A stretch of 64,000 nt of DNA from Haematococcus lacustris (GCA_030144725.1 JASKMD010000006.1:2839433-2903432), one strand, 5' to 3'; numbered from the stretch's first letter, positions 8,692 to 19,420 are shown. The notes: generated from the sequence alone by a model not told the origin. Translations and numbers: made by a program.

Positions 8692-9556
8692 GTATTGACA
8701 GGGAACATTGAGAAGCTGAAGGCCAGGCTAGTGGCAAAGGGGTTCTATCAACAATCAGGTGTGGATGTAGGAGATGTCTATGCACCTGTCAGCAAGCACA
8801 CCACATTGCGCACCCTCCTGGCCAAGGCAGCAGCTGAGGACATGGAGATTCATCAGTTAGACTTTGAGACAGCTTTCCTGAACGGCAAGCTAGAGCCAGG
8901 GGAGGTCATCTATGTGCAGCAGCCAGAGGGCTTTGAGGAGGACAGCACTAACACTGTGTGCCGTCTGCAGAAGGCCCTGTATGGCTTGAGGCAGGCTCCT
9001 AGGGCATGGCATGCCAGGTTGTGTGAGGAGTTGCTGAGCATGGGCTTCAAGGCCTCTGAGGCAGACCCTGCCCTGTTCACCCTGCAGCTGAGCACCGGCA
9101 TGGTCTACCTGCTAGTGTATGTTGACGATTGCCTTCTGTGCACCCAGCAGGGGGACACCGCAGGGTTGGCCTACGTGAAGAAGCAGCTGTCCTCAGCCTT
9201 CAAACTGAAGGACTTGGGTGAGGCACGGTGGTTCCTAGGGATGCAGCTGACCAGGGACAGGGCTGAGGGCACCATCAAGCTTGACCAGCACAAATTCATC
9301 CAGGAGCTGGTTACAGCCAACAGCAAGTCAGCAGCTCACAGCAAGCCTCTGCCCATGGCTCCTGCTGTTAAGCTAGTCAGGGAAGGGGATGCCTTGGACA
9401 CGACTCTGCATCATTACAGTGCCCTGGTGGGCAGCCTGCTATACCTGACCTGCTGCACACGGCCAGACATTGCTTTTGCTGTGGGCGCCTTGGCCAGGCA
9501 TATGTCAGCTCCCACCAAGCAGCACTGGGCGGCCGCCTGCAGTGTGCTATGTTACT
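8692..9556 (+). pseudogene. Copia (Ty1) reverse transcriptase fragment
   Basis: The translated stretch starts at a TGNIEKLKARLVAKGF block and contains the Ty1/Copia RT hallmarks QLDFETAFLNG, LYGLRQAPRAW and the catalytic LVYVDDCLL, then the LGMQL connection and the start of the RNase H-side region (CTRPDIAFAVG). It ends abruptly inside what is normally a VLRYL motif at about 9556, where unrelated CCGTA-rich sequence begins. The 5' side is cut where the minus-strand LINE begins. Gag, protease and integrase are absent. The frame itself is open over about 288 codons, so the copy is truncated rather than heavily mutated. Confidence 0.93.
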
Positions 9557-9895
9557 TAGGGTTGGCCAGAACCGTAGCGGCGTATATACGTAGGTACGTA
9601 TATACAGTATATACGTAGCGTACCCTGACCACCGTGTATCCGTAGGCAGCCGTAGGTACGTCGGTTGACCGTACAATACCGTAGGTTTGACCGTAGTTTT
9701 CACGCTTGAACCGTACACGCGACGGCAAAACCGCGAGATTGCAAAGGACGCAGGACGCACAAGTCACCGTTACTGCCGGTTTGGCCGTAACCGCGGGTCA
9801 TATATAAGTCGCTGCGATACCCGATGGCATTCGTTGCGTTGGATGATGCATACGAGAGATGTGGCGACCGTGTAAGTGCTAGCCGAGCTCACAGC
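9557..9895. other. CCGTA-rich non-coding stretch with a palindrome and TATA-like site
   Basis: No coding region was recognised. The stretch contains many CCGTA/TACGG motifs, an imperfect AT-rich palindrome at about 9597-9617, and a TATATAAG at about 9800 that could be a core promoter of a lost element. GTAAGTGCTA at 9872-9881 is matched by its inverse at 9906-9915. It may be a remnant of another LTR; this is not proven. Confidence 0.35.
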
Positions 9896-10620
9896 TGTTA
9901 GAGGATAGCACTTACTGGGCAGGAGGCGGTACGGTCACTGGTACGGTCGTCCCCACAGTCGATGTTGCACTGAAGTCAGGTACTGGGATGGGCGTGTGCT
10001 TCCTAGTAGTCGCGTGCGCTGCAAAAAGCAGGTGGGCACCGTTTGCACGGGTAAAACGCTGCTTTCGCAGGTGAGCACTGCTTGCGCAGGTGAAACACTG
10101 TTCGCACAGGTAAAGGCACTGCTTTCGCAGGTTCAAACACTGCACGCAGTCACTTGTACTGCTATCTAGCGCAGGTGGGCGTGGCGATGAAAGCCACTGG
10201 GTGCACGAACCTGCAGTCGGAGCTGGTGGGTTCGCAGCTGAAACTGCAGGTGCTTCGGGGGTCGGAGCTCCGTCCTTGATCCCGAGTAGCGCCAAGACGT
10301 CGAAATCGTCTGGGTGCTCGTCGTGCACTGCAAAGGCCGATGATCGAAAACGTGGAAACCAAATGTTAGAGGATAGCCGGGACAGCAGGATACATGGCTG
10401 ACTATACGAGATTCTGCGATTAGTAGCTGACGGAACAGCTGAGTAACGGCAATACTAGTGGCCTGCGTACTCTTGAGAGAAGACGCTTGACCGGACGGGT
10501 GATTCCAGGAGACGACTTGCAGACGGGACTGCACGGAGGTGACTGGTGCTTTGTTCTGGGAAGCTCCAAGTACTTACAATAAGCAATGCTAGACATTAAA
10601 TCAGCAAAGATCAACTAACA
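9896..10620 (-). mobile_element. Truncated Copia-like element: 5' LTR, PBS, gag start and 14 bp of 3' LTR
   Basis: Read on the minus strand, a 257-bp LTR (10620 to 10364) starts TGTTAG and ends CTAACA, giving 6-bp terminal inverted repeats. It is followed after two bases by TGGTTTCC, a primer-binding-site-like sequence at the spacing used by Copia elements. Internal sequence runs to about 9910, where the last 14 bases of the LTR recur (9896-9909). Nearly all of gag-pol and the second LTR are missing. No clear target duplication was found. Confidence 0.6.
9912..10328 (-). pseudogene. Remnant gag-like ORF of the truncated Copia element
   Basis: The first ATG after the primer-binding-like site opens a 138-codon frame starting MHDEHPDDFDVLALLG and rich in Pro, Ala and Ser. 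The middle holds four to five copies of a roughly 23-bp repeat (about 10040-10160, GCAGGT...CACTG). No zinc knuckle is present. Its position suggests gag; sequence alone does not prove it. Confidence 0.4.
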
Positions 10621-10845
10621 ACTGACAGAAGATACTTTAAGTAAAATCCCGCATGCAACACAAGATCTATCATGCAGGGCTGGAAAGACCTGCAGGCGCA
10701 TTCAAAGATCATGCAAACTAGGTTCAAAGCAGCACTGTAACAACAGCCATGAAGCGGAAGGGCAGCGCCAGCTTCTGGAATAAGCTTGAGCCTGTGCTGC
10801 ACCAGTCGCATACGAGGGCCCAGCCAGCAAAGATGCATACGAGGG
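10621..10845. other. Unannotated stretch before the CCCCG array
   Basis: No gene or recognisable mobile-element motif was found in these 225 bases. A short direct repeat (CATACGAGGGCC at about 10810 and 10837) lies next to the pentanucleotide array. Confidence 0.5.
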
Positions 10846-12225
10846 CCCCGCCCCGCCCCGCCCCGCCCCGCCCCGCCCCGCCCCGCCCCGCCCCGCCCCG
10901 CCCCGCCCCGCCCCGCCCCGCCCCGCCCCGCCCCGCCCCGCCCCGCCCCGCCCCGCCCCGCCCCGCCCCGCCCCGCCCCGCCCCGCCCCGCCCCGCCCCG
11001 CCCCGCCCCGCCCCGCCCCGCCCCGCCCCGCCCCGCCCCGCCCCGCCCCGCCCCGCCCCGCCCCGCCCCGCCCCGCCCCGCCCCGCCCCGCCCCGCCCCG
11101 CCCCGCCCCGCCCCGCCCCGCCCCGCCCCGCCCCGCCCCGCCCCGCCCCGCCCCGCCCCGCCCCGCCCCGCCCCGCCCCGCCCCGCCCCGCCCCGCCCCG
11201 CCCCGCCCCGCCCCGCCCCGCCCCGCCCCGCCCCGCCCCGCCCCGCCCCGCCCCGCCCCGCCCCGCCCCGCCCCGCCCCGCCCCGCCCCGCCCCGCCCCG
11301 CCCCGCCCCGCCCCGCCCCGCCCCGCCCCGCCCCGCCCCGCCCCGCCCCGCCCCGCCCCGCCCCGCCCCGCCCCGCCCCGCCCCGCCCCGCCCCGCCCCG
11401 CCCCGCCCCGCCCCGCCCCGCCCCGCCCCGCCCCGCCCCGCCCCGCCCCGCCCCGCCCCGCCCCGCCCCGCCCCGCCCCGCCCCGCCCCGCCCCGCCCCG
11501 CCCCGCCCCGCCCCGCCCCGCCCCGCCCCGCCCCGCCCCGCCCCGCCCCGCCCCGCCCCGCCCCGCCCCGCCCCGCCCCGCCCCGCCCCGCCCCGCCCCG
11601 CCCCGCCCCGCCCCGCCCCGCCCCGCCCCGCCCCGCCCCGCCCCGCCCCGCCCCGCCCCGCCCCGCCCCGCCCCGCCCCGCCCCGCCCCGCCCCGCCCCG
11701 CCCCGCCCCGCCCCGCCCCGCCCCGCCCCGCCCCGCCCCGCCCCGCCCCGCCCCGCCCCGCCCCGCCCCGCCCCGCCCCGCCCCGCCCCGCCCCGCCCCG
11801 CCCCGCCCCGCCCCGCCCCGCCCCGCCCCGCCCCGCCCCGCCCCGCCCCGCCCCGCCCCGCCCCGCCCCGCCCCGCCCCGCCCCGCCCCGCCCCGCCCCG
11901 CCCCGCCCCGCCCCGCCCCGCCCCGCCCCGCCCCGCCCCGCCCCGCCCCGCCCCGCCCCGCCCCGCCCCGCCCCGCCCCGCCCCGCCCCGCCCCGCCCCG
12001 CCCCGCCCCGCCCCGCCCCGCCCCGCCCCGCCCCGCCCCGCCCCGCCCCGCCCCGCCCCGCCCCGCCCCGCCCCGCCCCGCCCCGCCCCGCCCCGCCCCG
12101 CCCCGCCCCGCCCCGCCCCGCCCCGCCCCGCCCCGCCCCGCCCCGCCCCGCCCCGCCCCGCCCCGCCCCGCCCCGCCCCGCCCCGCCCCGCCCCGCCCCG
12201 CCCCGCCCCGCCCCGCCCCGCCCCG
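10846..12225. repeat. Perfect CCCCG pentanucleotide array, 276 copies
   Basis: The 1,380 bases consist only of the unit CCCCG (GGGGC on the other strand), with no interruption visible. Long open frames here, (PAPPR)n or (GRGGA)n, are repeat artefacts. The array ends 3 bp before the LTR of a Gypsy element. The G-rich strand is expected to form G-quadruplexes. The length may be an assembly estimate. Confidence 0.97.
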
Positions 12226-12228
12226 CCC

Positions 12229-12419
12229 TGTAACGTGCCTTTGCACGGCCAGCGTAATCCTCTTAGTGCGGCTAAAGAGCTTTGGGCGATGTCTAAGCTC
12301 CCGGGAGTCGAACCCGGCCTTGACACCGGTCACCGCACTTTGAGAGTTACACTGGCGCATGGGGGCATTATATGGTTGTCCTTAAATGGCATATCAGCCA
12401 GGCGCATTGCCACGTAACA
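12229..12419 (-). repeat. 3' LTR of Gypsy-A with tRNA T-arm-like module
   Basis: The 191-bp LTR starts TGTAACGTGC and ends CACGTAACA on the plus strand (TG...CA). On the element's sense strand it contains CCGGGTTCGACTCCCGG, a perfect 5-bp stem and 7-nt loop identical in form to a tRNA T-arm, including a consensus pol III B box (at 12304-12314). Confidence 0.8.
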
Positions 12420-12610
12420 TTCCCCCCCACCTGGTCCTCTCTGGACGCAGTTGTCCTCAACTGTAGGATTGTGCCTATAGGTGACTGCCCCGCCTCGGCA
12501 ACCCACGATTGTGCCGAGACTCGCGCCTCAACGCTCGGTGTCAAGAATGCCATGTTTTTGCTTTTTTGCATTTCGTACTCATTCATCTTTTTTCTCAGTC
12601 TGTAATGAGC

Positions 12611-14016
12611 CTATGGAACCGGCAGTGGTCCATGCTCATCAATGTACTGCTGCAGAGCCTCGTCGCAGTTCACTAGATTCTTTTGAGGCTCCCTGGTGTC
12701 ATGCTCCTTAGAGTAGCCCACCCATCGAACCAGAAACTCCAGAGCTTGCTTCACATTCTTGCCTGGCTTGCGCCCTTTCCCATTTCCCCGGCCTCTCACT
12801 TTCACCACCTTGTGTTGCAACAGCTTTTCCACCTCGTCAACTGGCTCGCCGTCAAGCCACTGTACAGGCGGAGGTGCTGCCATGTTTGGCGCTTGAGTGC
12901 CGAGGTAGGGTTTCACCAGGGAGACATGGAACACGTTGTGCATGCGGGTCCGTCGGTGCGGTAGCTGGATTTGCACCGCAACCAACCCGATCATGCGTAG
13001 CACCACGAAGGGGCCGACATATCGGGGTTTTAGCTTGCGCACCCCCACCTCATCCTTTCGTTTTCTCATGTTGACAGTGCTCAGCATTACCAGCTGTTCT
13101 AGTTTGTACGTCACCTCACGACGCTTGCCGTCTACCAGAGCTTTCATGCGTTGTTGAGCCTCACGCCAACATTGTCTGGCTTTGTGCACCTCTTTCTCCA
13201 CATTTTCCGCAAACGCAGAAGCCTTAGGAACCTTGCGCGGTAGATCCAACGTCGCAGGAGTCAGCGGATGCTGCCCATAGTTCAGAAAGAACGGCGTTTG
13301 GCGGATTGACTCGTGCCACGAGTTGTTGATAGCGAACTCAACCCAAGGCAAGTGTTCTGCCCAATCTGTGTGGGCATCGTTTACATAGTGTCGCAGCATC
13401 TCCTCAATGACTCTGTTTACTCGCTCTGTCTGGCCGTCAGACTCGGGATGATATGCACTGGACATGTAATGGGCCACTTTGCACAGGGCGCATACATGTT
13501 CCCAGAAGTGGCTGTTGAAGTGAGGGCCACGGTCTGTGATCACCGAGGCTGGCATGCCATGCAGGCGCACGACCTCATGGAAGAAATGTGTAGCCATGTC
13601 GAAGGCACTGATTTCTCCTTGGTGGGTACGAGATGCACCATTTTGCTGAGTCTGTCTACGAATACTAGGATACTGTCAAATCCACGTTCACCACTCTTTG
13701 GCAGTCTTACAATGAAGTCCATACTCACACTTTCCCAGCGACGACCAGGTATAGACAGGGGCTGGAGCTTTCCGGCCTTAAGACGAGTGCTGGGCTTGTT
13801 GCGCTGGCAGGCATCGCATTGCCTGACATAGTCCTCTACATCCTTGCGCATGCCTGGCCAGGTGAAGCTGAGATCCACAGTATGCCATGTTTTGCTCATG
13901 CCCATATGGCCGGCATATTTTGCATCGTGGCACGCCTCAAGCACCTCTCTTTTGACCAAGGGGCTCTTGGGTACAACCACCTTTCCGCCCGACATCCATA
14001 GCCCCGTCTCGCTCAA
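12611..14016 (-). pseudogene. Gypsy-A integrase with chromodomain, frameshifted
   Basis: The first part (14016 to about 13612) has the integrase HHCC finger (HDAKYAGHMGMSKT, CDACQRNKPS) and the start of the core (WESVSMDFIVRLP, VFVDRLSKMVHLVP). The second part (13597 to 12611) continues in another frame with VITDRGPHFNS, YHPESDGQTERVNR and the core Glu, a GPF/Y-like region, and a chromodomain (VEKLLQHKV... LEFLVRWVGYS). One frameshift at about 13610 separates them. The catalytic D,D,E are all recognisable across both parts. In the complete state this enzyme would insert the cDNA, with the chromodomain targeting heterochromatin. Confidence 0.93.
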
Positions 14017-14040
14017 CTCATAGGCCTGGGCACACAGGCA

Positions 14041-14162
14041 AATTAGTGCGGATATTCGTCATCCTAGGGGGGTAGTTTTTTTATGCGGTTCGCCTCGGAT
14101 TGTCCTTGCGACTCCAACGCCACTTGACGCTTGTTGAAATTCTGAGTATGTGAGCAGTTGGA
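14041..14162. other. Short unannotated linker
   Basis: No gene was recognised. A G run and a T run occur at about 14067-14082. The stretch joins truncated Gypsy-A to the palindrome array. Confidence 0.4.
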
Positions 14163-14280
14163 GTGTAGGTACCTACAGTACTGTAGATGTCTACAGTACT
14201 GTAGATGTCTACAGTACTGTAGACACCTACAGTACTGTAGGTGTCTACAGTACTGTAGACATCTACAGTACTGTAGGTCA
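14163..14280. repeat. 18-bp array built on the palindrome CTACAGTACTGTAG
   Basis: About six copies of the perfect 14-bp palindrome CTACAGTACTGTAG are spaced 18 bp apart by ATGT, ACAC or similar tetranucleotides. Related arrays occur at 15003-15080, 17707-17850 and 18455-18695. Confidence 0.95.
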
Positions 14281-15002
14281 GATTTGACAAGGTCTCTTGT
14301 AAATAGGGTACCATGCTGTTCTCCACATTCAAACCACCATTTGCTACCGCGATTGCACCGTCAGCTTCTGCGTGCTATAAATAGTGAGAGGCGTCGAAGC
14401 GTAGGCCCGCAAGCTCGATATGGATATTTGTGCCGAAAGTTGTGTCCACGCAATAAGGTCGCCATAGGGAGCTACATACATACGTGTAAGGTCTAAGGCC
14501 GGGGCCCGTCTCTATCGCAAGCTAGGTCCGTTCTGTCGGTTGTACTGGGTAGCTCGGCTTGCAAGCTCCCGCAAAGCTGTGGATGTTGATGATGCCCCGC
14601 AATCACAACAACCTCCTGCACCGCACCCTCCTATCTAATATCGAGTGCGGCAGAGATTGCCCCAAAAGTTGTTTGCGGTTGGCCCTCAACCATCCATCAT
14701 TACATCTAACCTCACATCATTACATCATGACTCTTAGCCTACATCATTACATCACCACTTGTGGTCCTGCCAATCACTGCATGCATGGTATGGGCAAGGG
14801 CTCTGACTCTTGCAAGGGCTGGTCTCAGGGTCGATACCTAACCCTAGAGGCTGAATAATGCTGGGCTCGGCAACATAGGCACGCTTTGTTGTCAGCGCAT
14901 TTGCATAGCACTGTCGGGATAGCAAACGAGCTTGGGCTACATTGAGTTGTTCCTGCATGGGGGTGAAGGGGGCATGGGGGTTAAGGATGCATGGGGGAAG
15001 GC
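14281..15002. repeat. Segmental duplication copy 1: non-array core with TATA box
   Basis: These 722 bases between palindrome arrays are essentially identical to 18698-19420 (offset 4,417 bp), and the similarity continues into the following satellite. GCTATAAATAG at about 14374 is a strong TATA-box match. Short CATCATTACAT repeats occur at about 14693-14755. No convincing protein was found, although a 99-codon frame is preserved in both copies (14559-14858 and 18976-19275). Confidence 0.85.
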
Positions 15003-16345
15003 AGCTACAGTACTGTAGGGGTCTACAGTACTGTAGACACCTACAGTACTGTAGACACCTACAGTACTGTAGACCCCTACAGTACTCAAGACCCCATGAG
15101 TACTGTAGATCTCTACAGTATTCAAGACATCCATGAGTACTGTAGACCTCTACAGTACTCACAACCCCCATGAGTACTGTAGACCTCTACAGTACTCAAG
15201 ACCCCCATGAGTACTGTAGACCTCTACAGTACTCAAAACCCCCATGAGTACTGTAGACCTCTATTGTACTCAAGACCCCCATGAGTACTGTAGACCTCTA
15301 CAGTACTCAAGATCCCAATGAGTACTGTAGACCTCTACAGTACTCAAGACCCCCATGAGTACTGTAGACCTCTACAGTACTCAAGACCCCTATGAGTACT
15401 GTAGACCTCTACAGTACTCAAGACCTCCATGAGTACTGTAGACTTCTACAGTACTCAAGACCCCCATGAGTACTGTAGACCTCTACAGTACTCAAGACCC
15501 CCATGAGTACTGTAGACCTCTACAGTACTCAAGACCCCCATGAGTACTGTAGACCTCTACAGTACCTAAGACCTCCATGAGTACTGTAGACCTCTACAGT
15601 ACTCAAGACCTCCATGAATACTGTAGACCTCTACAGTACTCAAGACATTCATGAGTATTGTAGACCTTTACAGTACTGTAGACCCCCATGAGTACTGTAG
15701 ACCTCTACAGTACTCAAGACCCCCATGAGTACTGTAGACCTCTACAGTACTCAAGACCCCTATGAGTACTGTAGACCTCTACAGTACTCAAGACCTCCAT
15801 GAGTACTGTAGACCTCTACAGTACTCAAGACCCCCATGAGTACTGTAGACCTCTACAGTACTCAAGACCCCCATGAGTACTGTAGACCTCTACAGTACTC
15901 AAGACCCCCATGAGTACTGTAGACCTCTACAGTACTCAAGACCCCCATGAGTACTGTAGACCTCTACAGTACTCAAGACCTCCATGAGTACTGTAGACCT
16001 CTACAGTACTCAAGACATTCATGAGTACTGTAGACCTCTACAAAACTCAAGACCCCCATGAGTACTGTAGACCTCTACAGTACTCAAGACCCCCATGAGT
16101 ACTGTAGACCTCTACAGTACTCAAGACCTCCATGAGTACTGTAGACCTCTACAGTACTCAAGACCCCCATGAGTACTGTAGACCTCTACAGTACTCAAGA
16201 CATTCATGAGTACTGTAGACCTCTACAGTACTTAAGACCCCCATGAGTACTGTAGACCTCTACAGTACTCAAGACCCCATGAGTACTGTAGACCTCTACA
16301 GTACTCAAGACCCCATGAGTACTGTAGACCTCTACAGTACTGTAG
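15003..16345. repeat. 37-bp dyad satellite, copy 1
   Basis: After four 18-bp palindromes, about 34 copies of a 37-bp unit follow. Each unit holds the inverted arms GAGTACTGTAGA and TCTACAGTACTC separated by CC, then a short AAGACCCCCAT-type linker. Linker variants (CTCCAT, CATTCAT, CCTAT) recur in the same order in the second copy. The dyad could form a 12-bp hairpin in every unit. Confidence 0.95.
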
Positions 16346-16348
16346 GCA

Positions 16349-16705
16349 GCAGCAGCATGGGTGGCAGCAGCAGCAGGGGGGCAGCAGCAGCAGCAGGGGG
16401 GCAGCAGCAGCAGCAGCAGGGGGGCAGCAGCAGCAGGGGGGCAGCAGCAGCAGCAGCAGCGGGGCAGCAGCAGCAGCAGGGGGGCAGCAGCAGCAGCAGC
16501 AGGGGGGCAGCAGCAGCAGCAGCAGGGGGGCAGCAGCAGCAGGGGGGCAGCAGCAGCAGGGGGGCAGCAGCAGCAGCAGGGGGGCAGCAGCAGCAGCAGC
16601 AGGGGGGCAGCAGCAGCAGCAGCAGGGGGGCAGCAGCAGCAGCAGCAAGGGGGCAGCAGCAGCAGGGGCGCAGCAGCAACAGTGGCAGTGGCAGCAGCAG
16701 CAGAT
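16349..16705. repeat. (CAG)n/GGGGG minisatellite
   Basis: Units of three to six CAG/GCA triplets end in GGGGGG and repeat with variable length of about 15 to 21 bp. Predicted poly-Ser/Gln/Ala or poly-Cys/Leu frames are artefacts of the repeat. Confidence 0.93.
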
Positions 16706-16739
16706 ATAGTAGGGGCACTGTAGCACCTACCTACCTCTT

Positions 16740-17470
16740 GGCTGCTTGATGACTGCTGCTAGTAAGGGGGGGGGGGTGGAAGAGTGAAGGCGGGGAGGGG
16801 GGGTAGATGTGGAAGGCGGGAGGTGGGAGGCAGGGAGGCGGGAGACGGGGAGGCGGGAGGCAGGGAGGCGGGAGGTGGGGCGGGGGCGGGGGCGGGGGCG
16901 GGGGAGGATGAATTGGGAGGGGGTGGTTGTGTAGGGGAAAGGGAAGTGGAAGGGAGGTGCCCACTAGACCTCCAACCAAGGGGCGTGCACGCGCGGTAGG
17001 GTAACCAGGCTGGGCACTGTGTTAGCTATCACCGTGGCCTTACCTTTGTGGTCCTCCTGGCCTCCTACCTGCTCACACCAGGCAACATATCCCATGCGCC
17101 AGTGGGGTGGGACTGCGGTGGGGAGTGTAGGGTGTAGGGAAGGGAAGGTGGGGTGAGGTGGGGGTTGCGATGCCACGTTAATCGAAGGGTGGGAGAGGGG
17201 AAGAGGAGGCTTGACAAGTATGGGAGGGGAGAGGGAGGGAGAGGGGGAAGGGAGGGGGTGGTGGCGGTGGTGGTGGGAAGAGGGTGGGTGGGGTGGGCTT
17301 TCTCCTGGCTGCTGGGATGTCAGGGGAGAGGTGACGGGGAGGGGGGAAGTGGGGGGTGGGTAGAGGTGGAAGTGGAGGGACGACAAGCTGGGCGTTGGTG
17401 GTGGGCGTGGGAAAGGGGAGGAAGAGGGGATGGCTGGGAGGAAATGGCTGCGAGGTGGGCTGCGAGGTGA
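16740..17470. repeat. G-rich low-complexity tract
   Basis: The plus strand is strongly purine-rich with many G runs of four or more, including GGCGGGGGCGGGGGCGGG-type sequence at about 16878-16903. G-quadruplex potential is high. No gene was seen. Confidence 0.8.
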
Positions 17471-17706
17471 GATCCTCGCACCGAGCTGCCTCACAGGTAT
17501 GCTTCTGCGTTGCTGGACCAGCTGTGTGGCCGCGAGGTTGTCTGCCGAGTATGTGGCGGCGAGTATGGGCTAGATGTGGCTGCGAGTATGGGTAACCTCG
17601 TGCGATGCCATCGCTGCAATACCGGCTACACGATGCTGCGACTAAGTGTTGGACGGATGCCTTGAATGCAAGTGAGATGTTCAGAATATTTCTAAGTGCT
17701 TAGAGG
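17471..17706. other. Unannotated stretch
   Basis: Nothing recognisable was found apart from a few TGCGAG repeats at about 17448-17590. Confidence 0.4.
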
Positions 17707-17850
17707 CTACAGTACTGTAAGTGGTCTCTCGAGGTACCTCGAGGTACCTCGAGGTACTGTAGATGTCTACAGTACTGTAGATGTCTACAGTACTGTAGAT
17801 GTCTACAGTACTGTAGATGTCCACAGTACTGTAGGTACCTACAGTACTGT
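17707..17850. repeat. Palindrome array with a CTCGAGGTAC module
   Basis: The order is one CTACAGTACTGTA, then GGTCTCTCGAGGTAC with three 10-bp palindromic CCTCGAGGTA units, then five 18-bp CTACAGTACTGTAG units. The same composite module recurs at 18455 and at 18612. Confidence 0.92.
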
Positions 17851-18454
17851 AAATGGGGCTGGCGGTGAGGCACCTCCACGCGGTGGCCCTGGTAACAATC
17901 CGCGTTGACTTCGGTCGCACGGATTGGCTAAGCTACCTCACCACCGCACCCAGCGGTATATAAATTGGGATGCAACGGGACAGCCTTCCCAGGCTTGAAC
18001 GGGCACCGCTTTGTCCAGCGGAATACAAATGAGGTCCGGGTGCCGCACACGACCGCTGCGGGTCATCGAGCTGTTGTGGAGTTGCTGGCGTCGTCAAGGA
18101 GGGAGCAGAGCTACCTCAACGCGGGACGTTGGCTGACAGCTGAAGTTTGGACTTTTGGAGCCTGAACTTCAGCTTTTAGTGCGACATCCGGCGGACAAGG
18201 CTGGAATTGCTCTCGTCAACGAGGAGAAGAGATAAGGCCAGCTGCCGAGTGCACTAGTCTTTGCTCCTCTCATGCCTCTTTGTTTGCCTTGGGTGCTAGC
18301 TGTGGTCTGTGGCTACAGCTAGGGCAGCTTGATGGGGACATGTCCAGCCTGTGTCCAATGTTTGGAGGTGGAAGCAGGCCGCGCCACAGGCGGAAGCTCC
18401 TCCCTTAATGCACGCCGGTTTGTACCGGAGTAGTTTTCTTTCTTTCTTCTTCTT
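17851..18454. other. Non-repetitive insert between palindrome arrays, with TATA box
   Basis: About 600 bases lie between two palindrome arrays. A GGTATATAAATT at about 17953 is TATA-like. A 66-codon frame at 17965-18165 starts MGCNGTAFPGLN but resembles no family I know. By position this may be the body of a small element whose ends are the flanking arrays. Confidence 0.35.
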
Positions 18455-18697
18455 CAGTACTGTAAATGGTCTCTCGAGGTACCTCGAGGTACCTCGAGGT
18501 ACTGTAGATGTCTACAGTACTGTAGATGTCTACAGTACTGTAGATGTCTACAGTACTGTAGATGTCTACAATACTGTAGATGTCTACAGTACTGTAGATA
18601 CCTACAGTACTGTAAATGGTCTCTCGAGGTACCTCGAGGTACCTCGAGGTACTGTAGATGTCTACAGTACTGTAGACATCTACAGTACTGTAGGTCA
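18455..18697. repeat. Palindrome arrays with two CTCGAGGTAC modules
   Basis: Two composite modules (CTCGAGGTAC triplets followed by CTACAGTACTGTAG units) lie back to back at 18455 and 18612. The right end joins the duplicated core at 18698. Confidence 0.92.
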
Positions 18698-19420
18698 GAT
18701 TTGACAAGGTCTCTTGTAAATAGGGTACCATGCTGTTCTCCACATTCAAACCACCATTTGCTACCGCGATTGCACCGTCAGCTTCTGCGTGCTATAAATA
18801 GTGAGAGGCGTCGAAGCGTAGGCCCGCAAGCTCGATATGGATATTTGTGCCGAAAGTTGTGTCCACGCAATAAGGTCGCCATAGGGAGCTACATACATAC
18901 GTGTAAGGTCTAAGGCCGGGGCCCGTCTCTATCGCAAGCTAGGTCCGTTCTGTCGGTTGTACTGGGTAGCTCGGCTTGCAAGCTCCCGCAAAGCTGTGGA
19001 TGTTGATGATGCCCCGCAATCACAACAACCTCCTGCACCGCACCCTCCTATCTAATATCGAGTGCGGCAGAGATTGCCCCAAAAGTTGTTTGCGGTTGGC
19101 CCTCAACCATCCATCATTACATCTAACCTCACATCATTACATCATGACTCTTAGCCTACATCATTACATCACCACTTGTGGTCCTGCCAATCACTGCATG
19201 CATGGTATGGGCAAGGGCTCTGACTCTTGCAAGGGCTGGTCTCAGGGTCGATACCTAACCCTAGAGGCTGAATAATGCTGGGCTCGGCAACATAGGCACG
19301 CTTTGTTGTCAGCGCATTTGCATAGCACTGTCGGGATAGCAAACGAGCTTGGGCTACATTGAGTTGTTCCTGCATGGGGGTGAAGGGGGCATGGGGGTTA
19401 AGGATGCATGGGGGAAGGCA
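18698..19420. repeat. Segmental duplication copy 2: non-array core with TATA box
   Basis: This is a near-identical copy of 14281-15002, including the GCTATAAATAG at about 18791. I saw only single-base differences near its right end (for example A for G at the first palindrome, about 19426). Confidence 0.9.

Larger units (their letters stand above)
1..8693 (-). mobile_element. Non-LTR (LINE) retrotransposon, 5' end complete, 3' end beyond the window
   Basis: This element is read on the minus strand and enters from the left edge. About 120 nt precede the ATG at 8572, and the in-frame codon just upstream (TAA, five codons before the ATG) closes the frame, so this start is well supported. At its 5' side the element abuts a Copia reverse-transcriptase frame whose coding sequence begins at about 8692, so it probably inserted into, or truncates, that Copia copy. 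The 3' UTR and tail are not in the window. One uninterrupted frame across 8.5 kb implies a young, possibly functional copy. Domains are listed as separate entries. Family placement (an APE-type LINE) rests on the endonuclease and reverse transcriptase motifs; the exact clade was not determined. Confidence 0.9.
12229..14040 (-). mobile_element. 5'-truncated chromodomain Ty3/Gypsy element (Gypsy-A)
   Basis: The element is on the minus strand: 3' LTR at 12229-12419, polypurine tract just upstream of it (12420-12431 on the plus strand as TTCCCCCCCACC), and an integrase region with a chromodomain. Sequence upstream of the integrase zinc finger is missing; the coding match stops at about 14040, where the palindrome-array region starts. 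It is related to, but distinct from, the complete element at 30792-36216, with which it shares the LTR start TGTAACGTGC on the plus strand. Confidence 0.85.

Noticed and set aside
12301..12320. A complete tRNA gene inside the Gypsy-A LTR
   Set aside because: Only the T-arm/B box is convincing; no acceptor, D or anticodon arms could be folded around it.
10611..12417. Very long open frames of (GRGGA)n and (PAPPR)n across the CCCCG array
   Set aside because: A pentanucleotide repeat without stops is open in most frames; there is no non-repetitive coding signal.
15000..16340. CRISPR array suggested by 37-bp regular repeats
   Set aside because: The whole unit repeats; there are no unique spacers, and the host is a eukaryote. 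It is a tandem satellite.
16232..16749. Poly-Gln/Ser/Ala and poly-Cys/Leu frames
   Set aside because: They are translations of the CAG/G minisatellite in different frames.
17153..17494. G/R-rich and P/S-rich frames in the G-rich tract
   Set aside because: These are compositional artefacts with no domain and no homologous copy.
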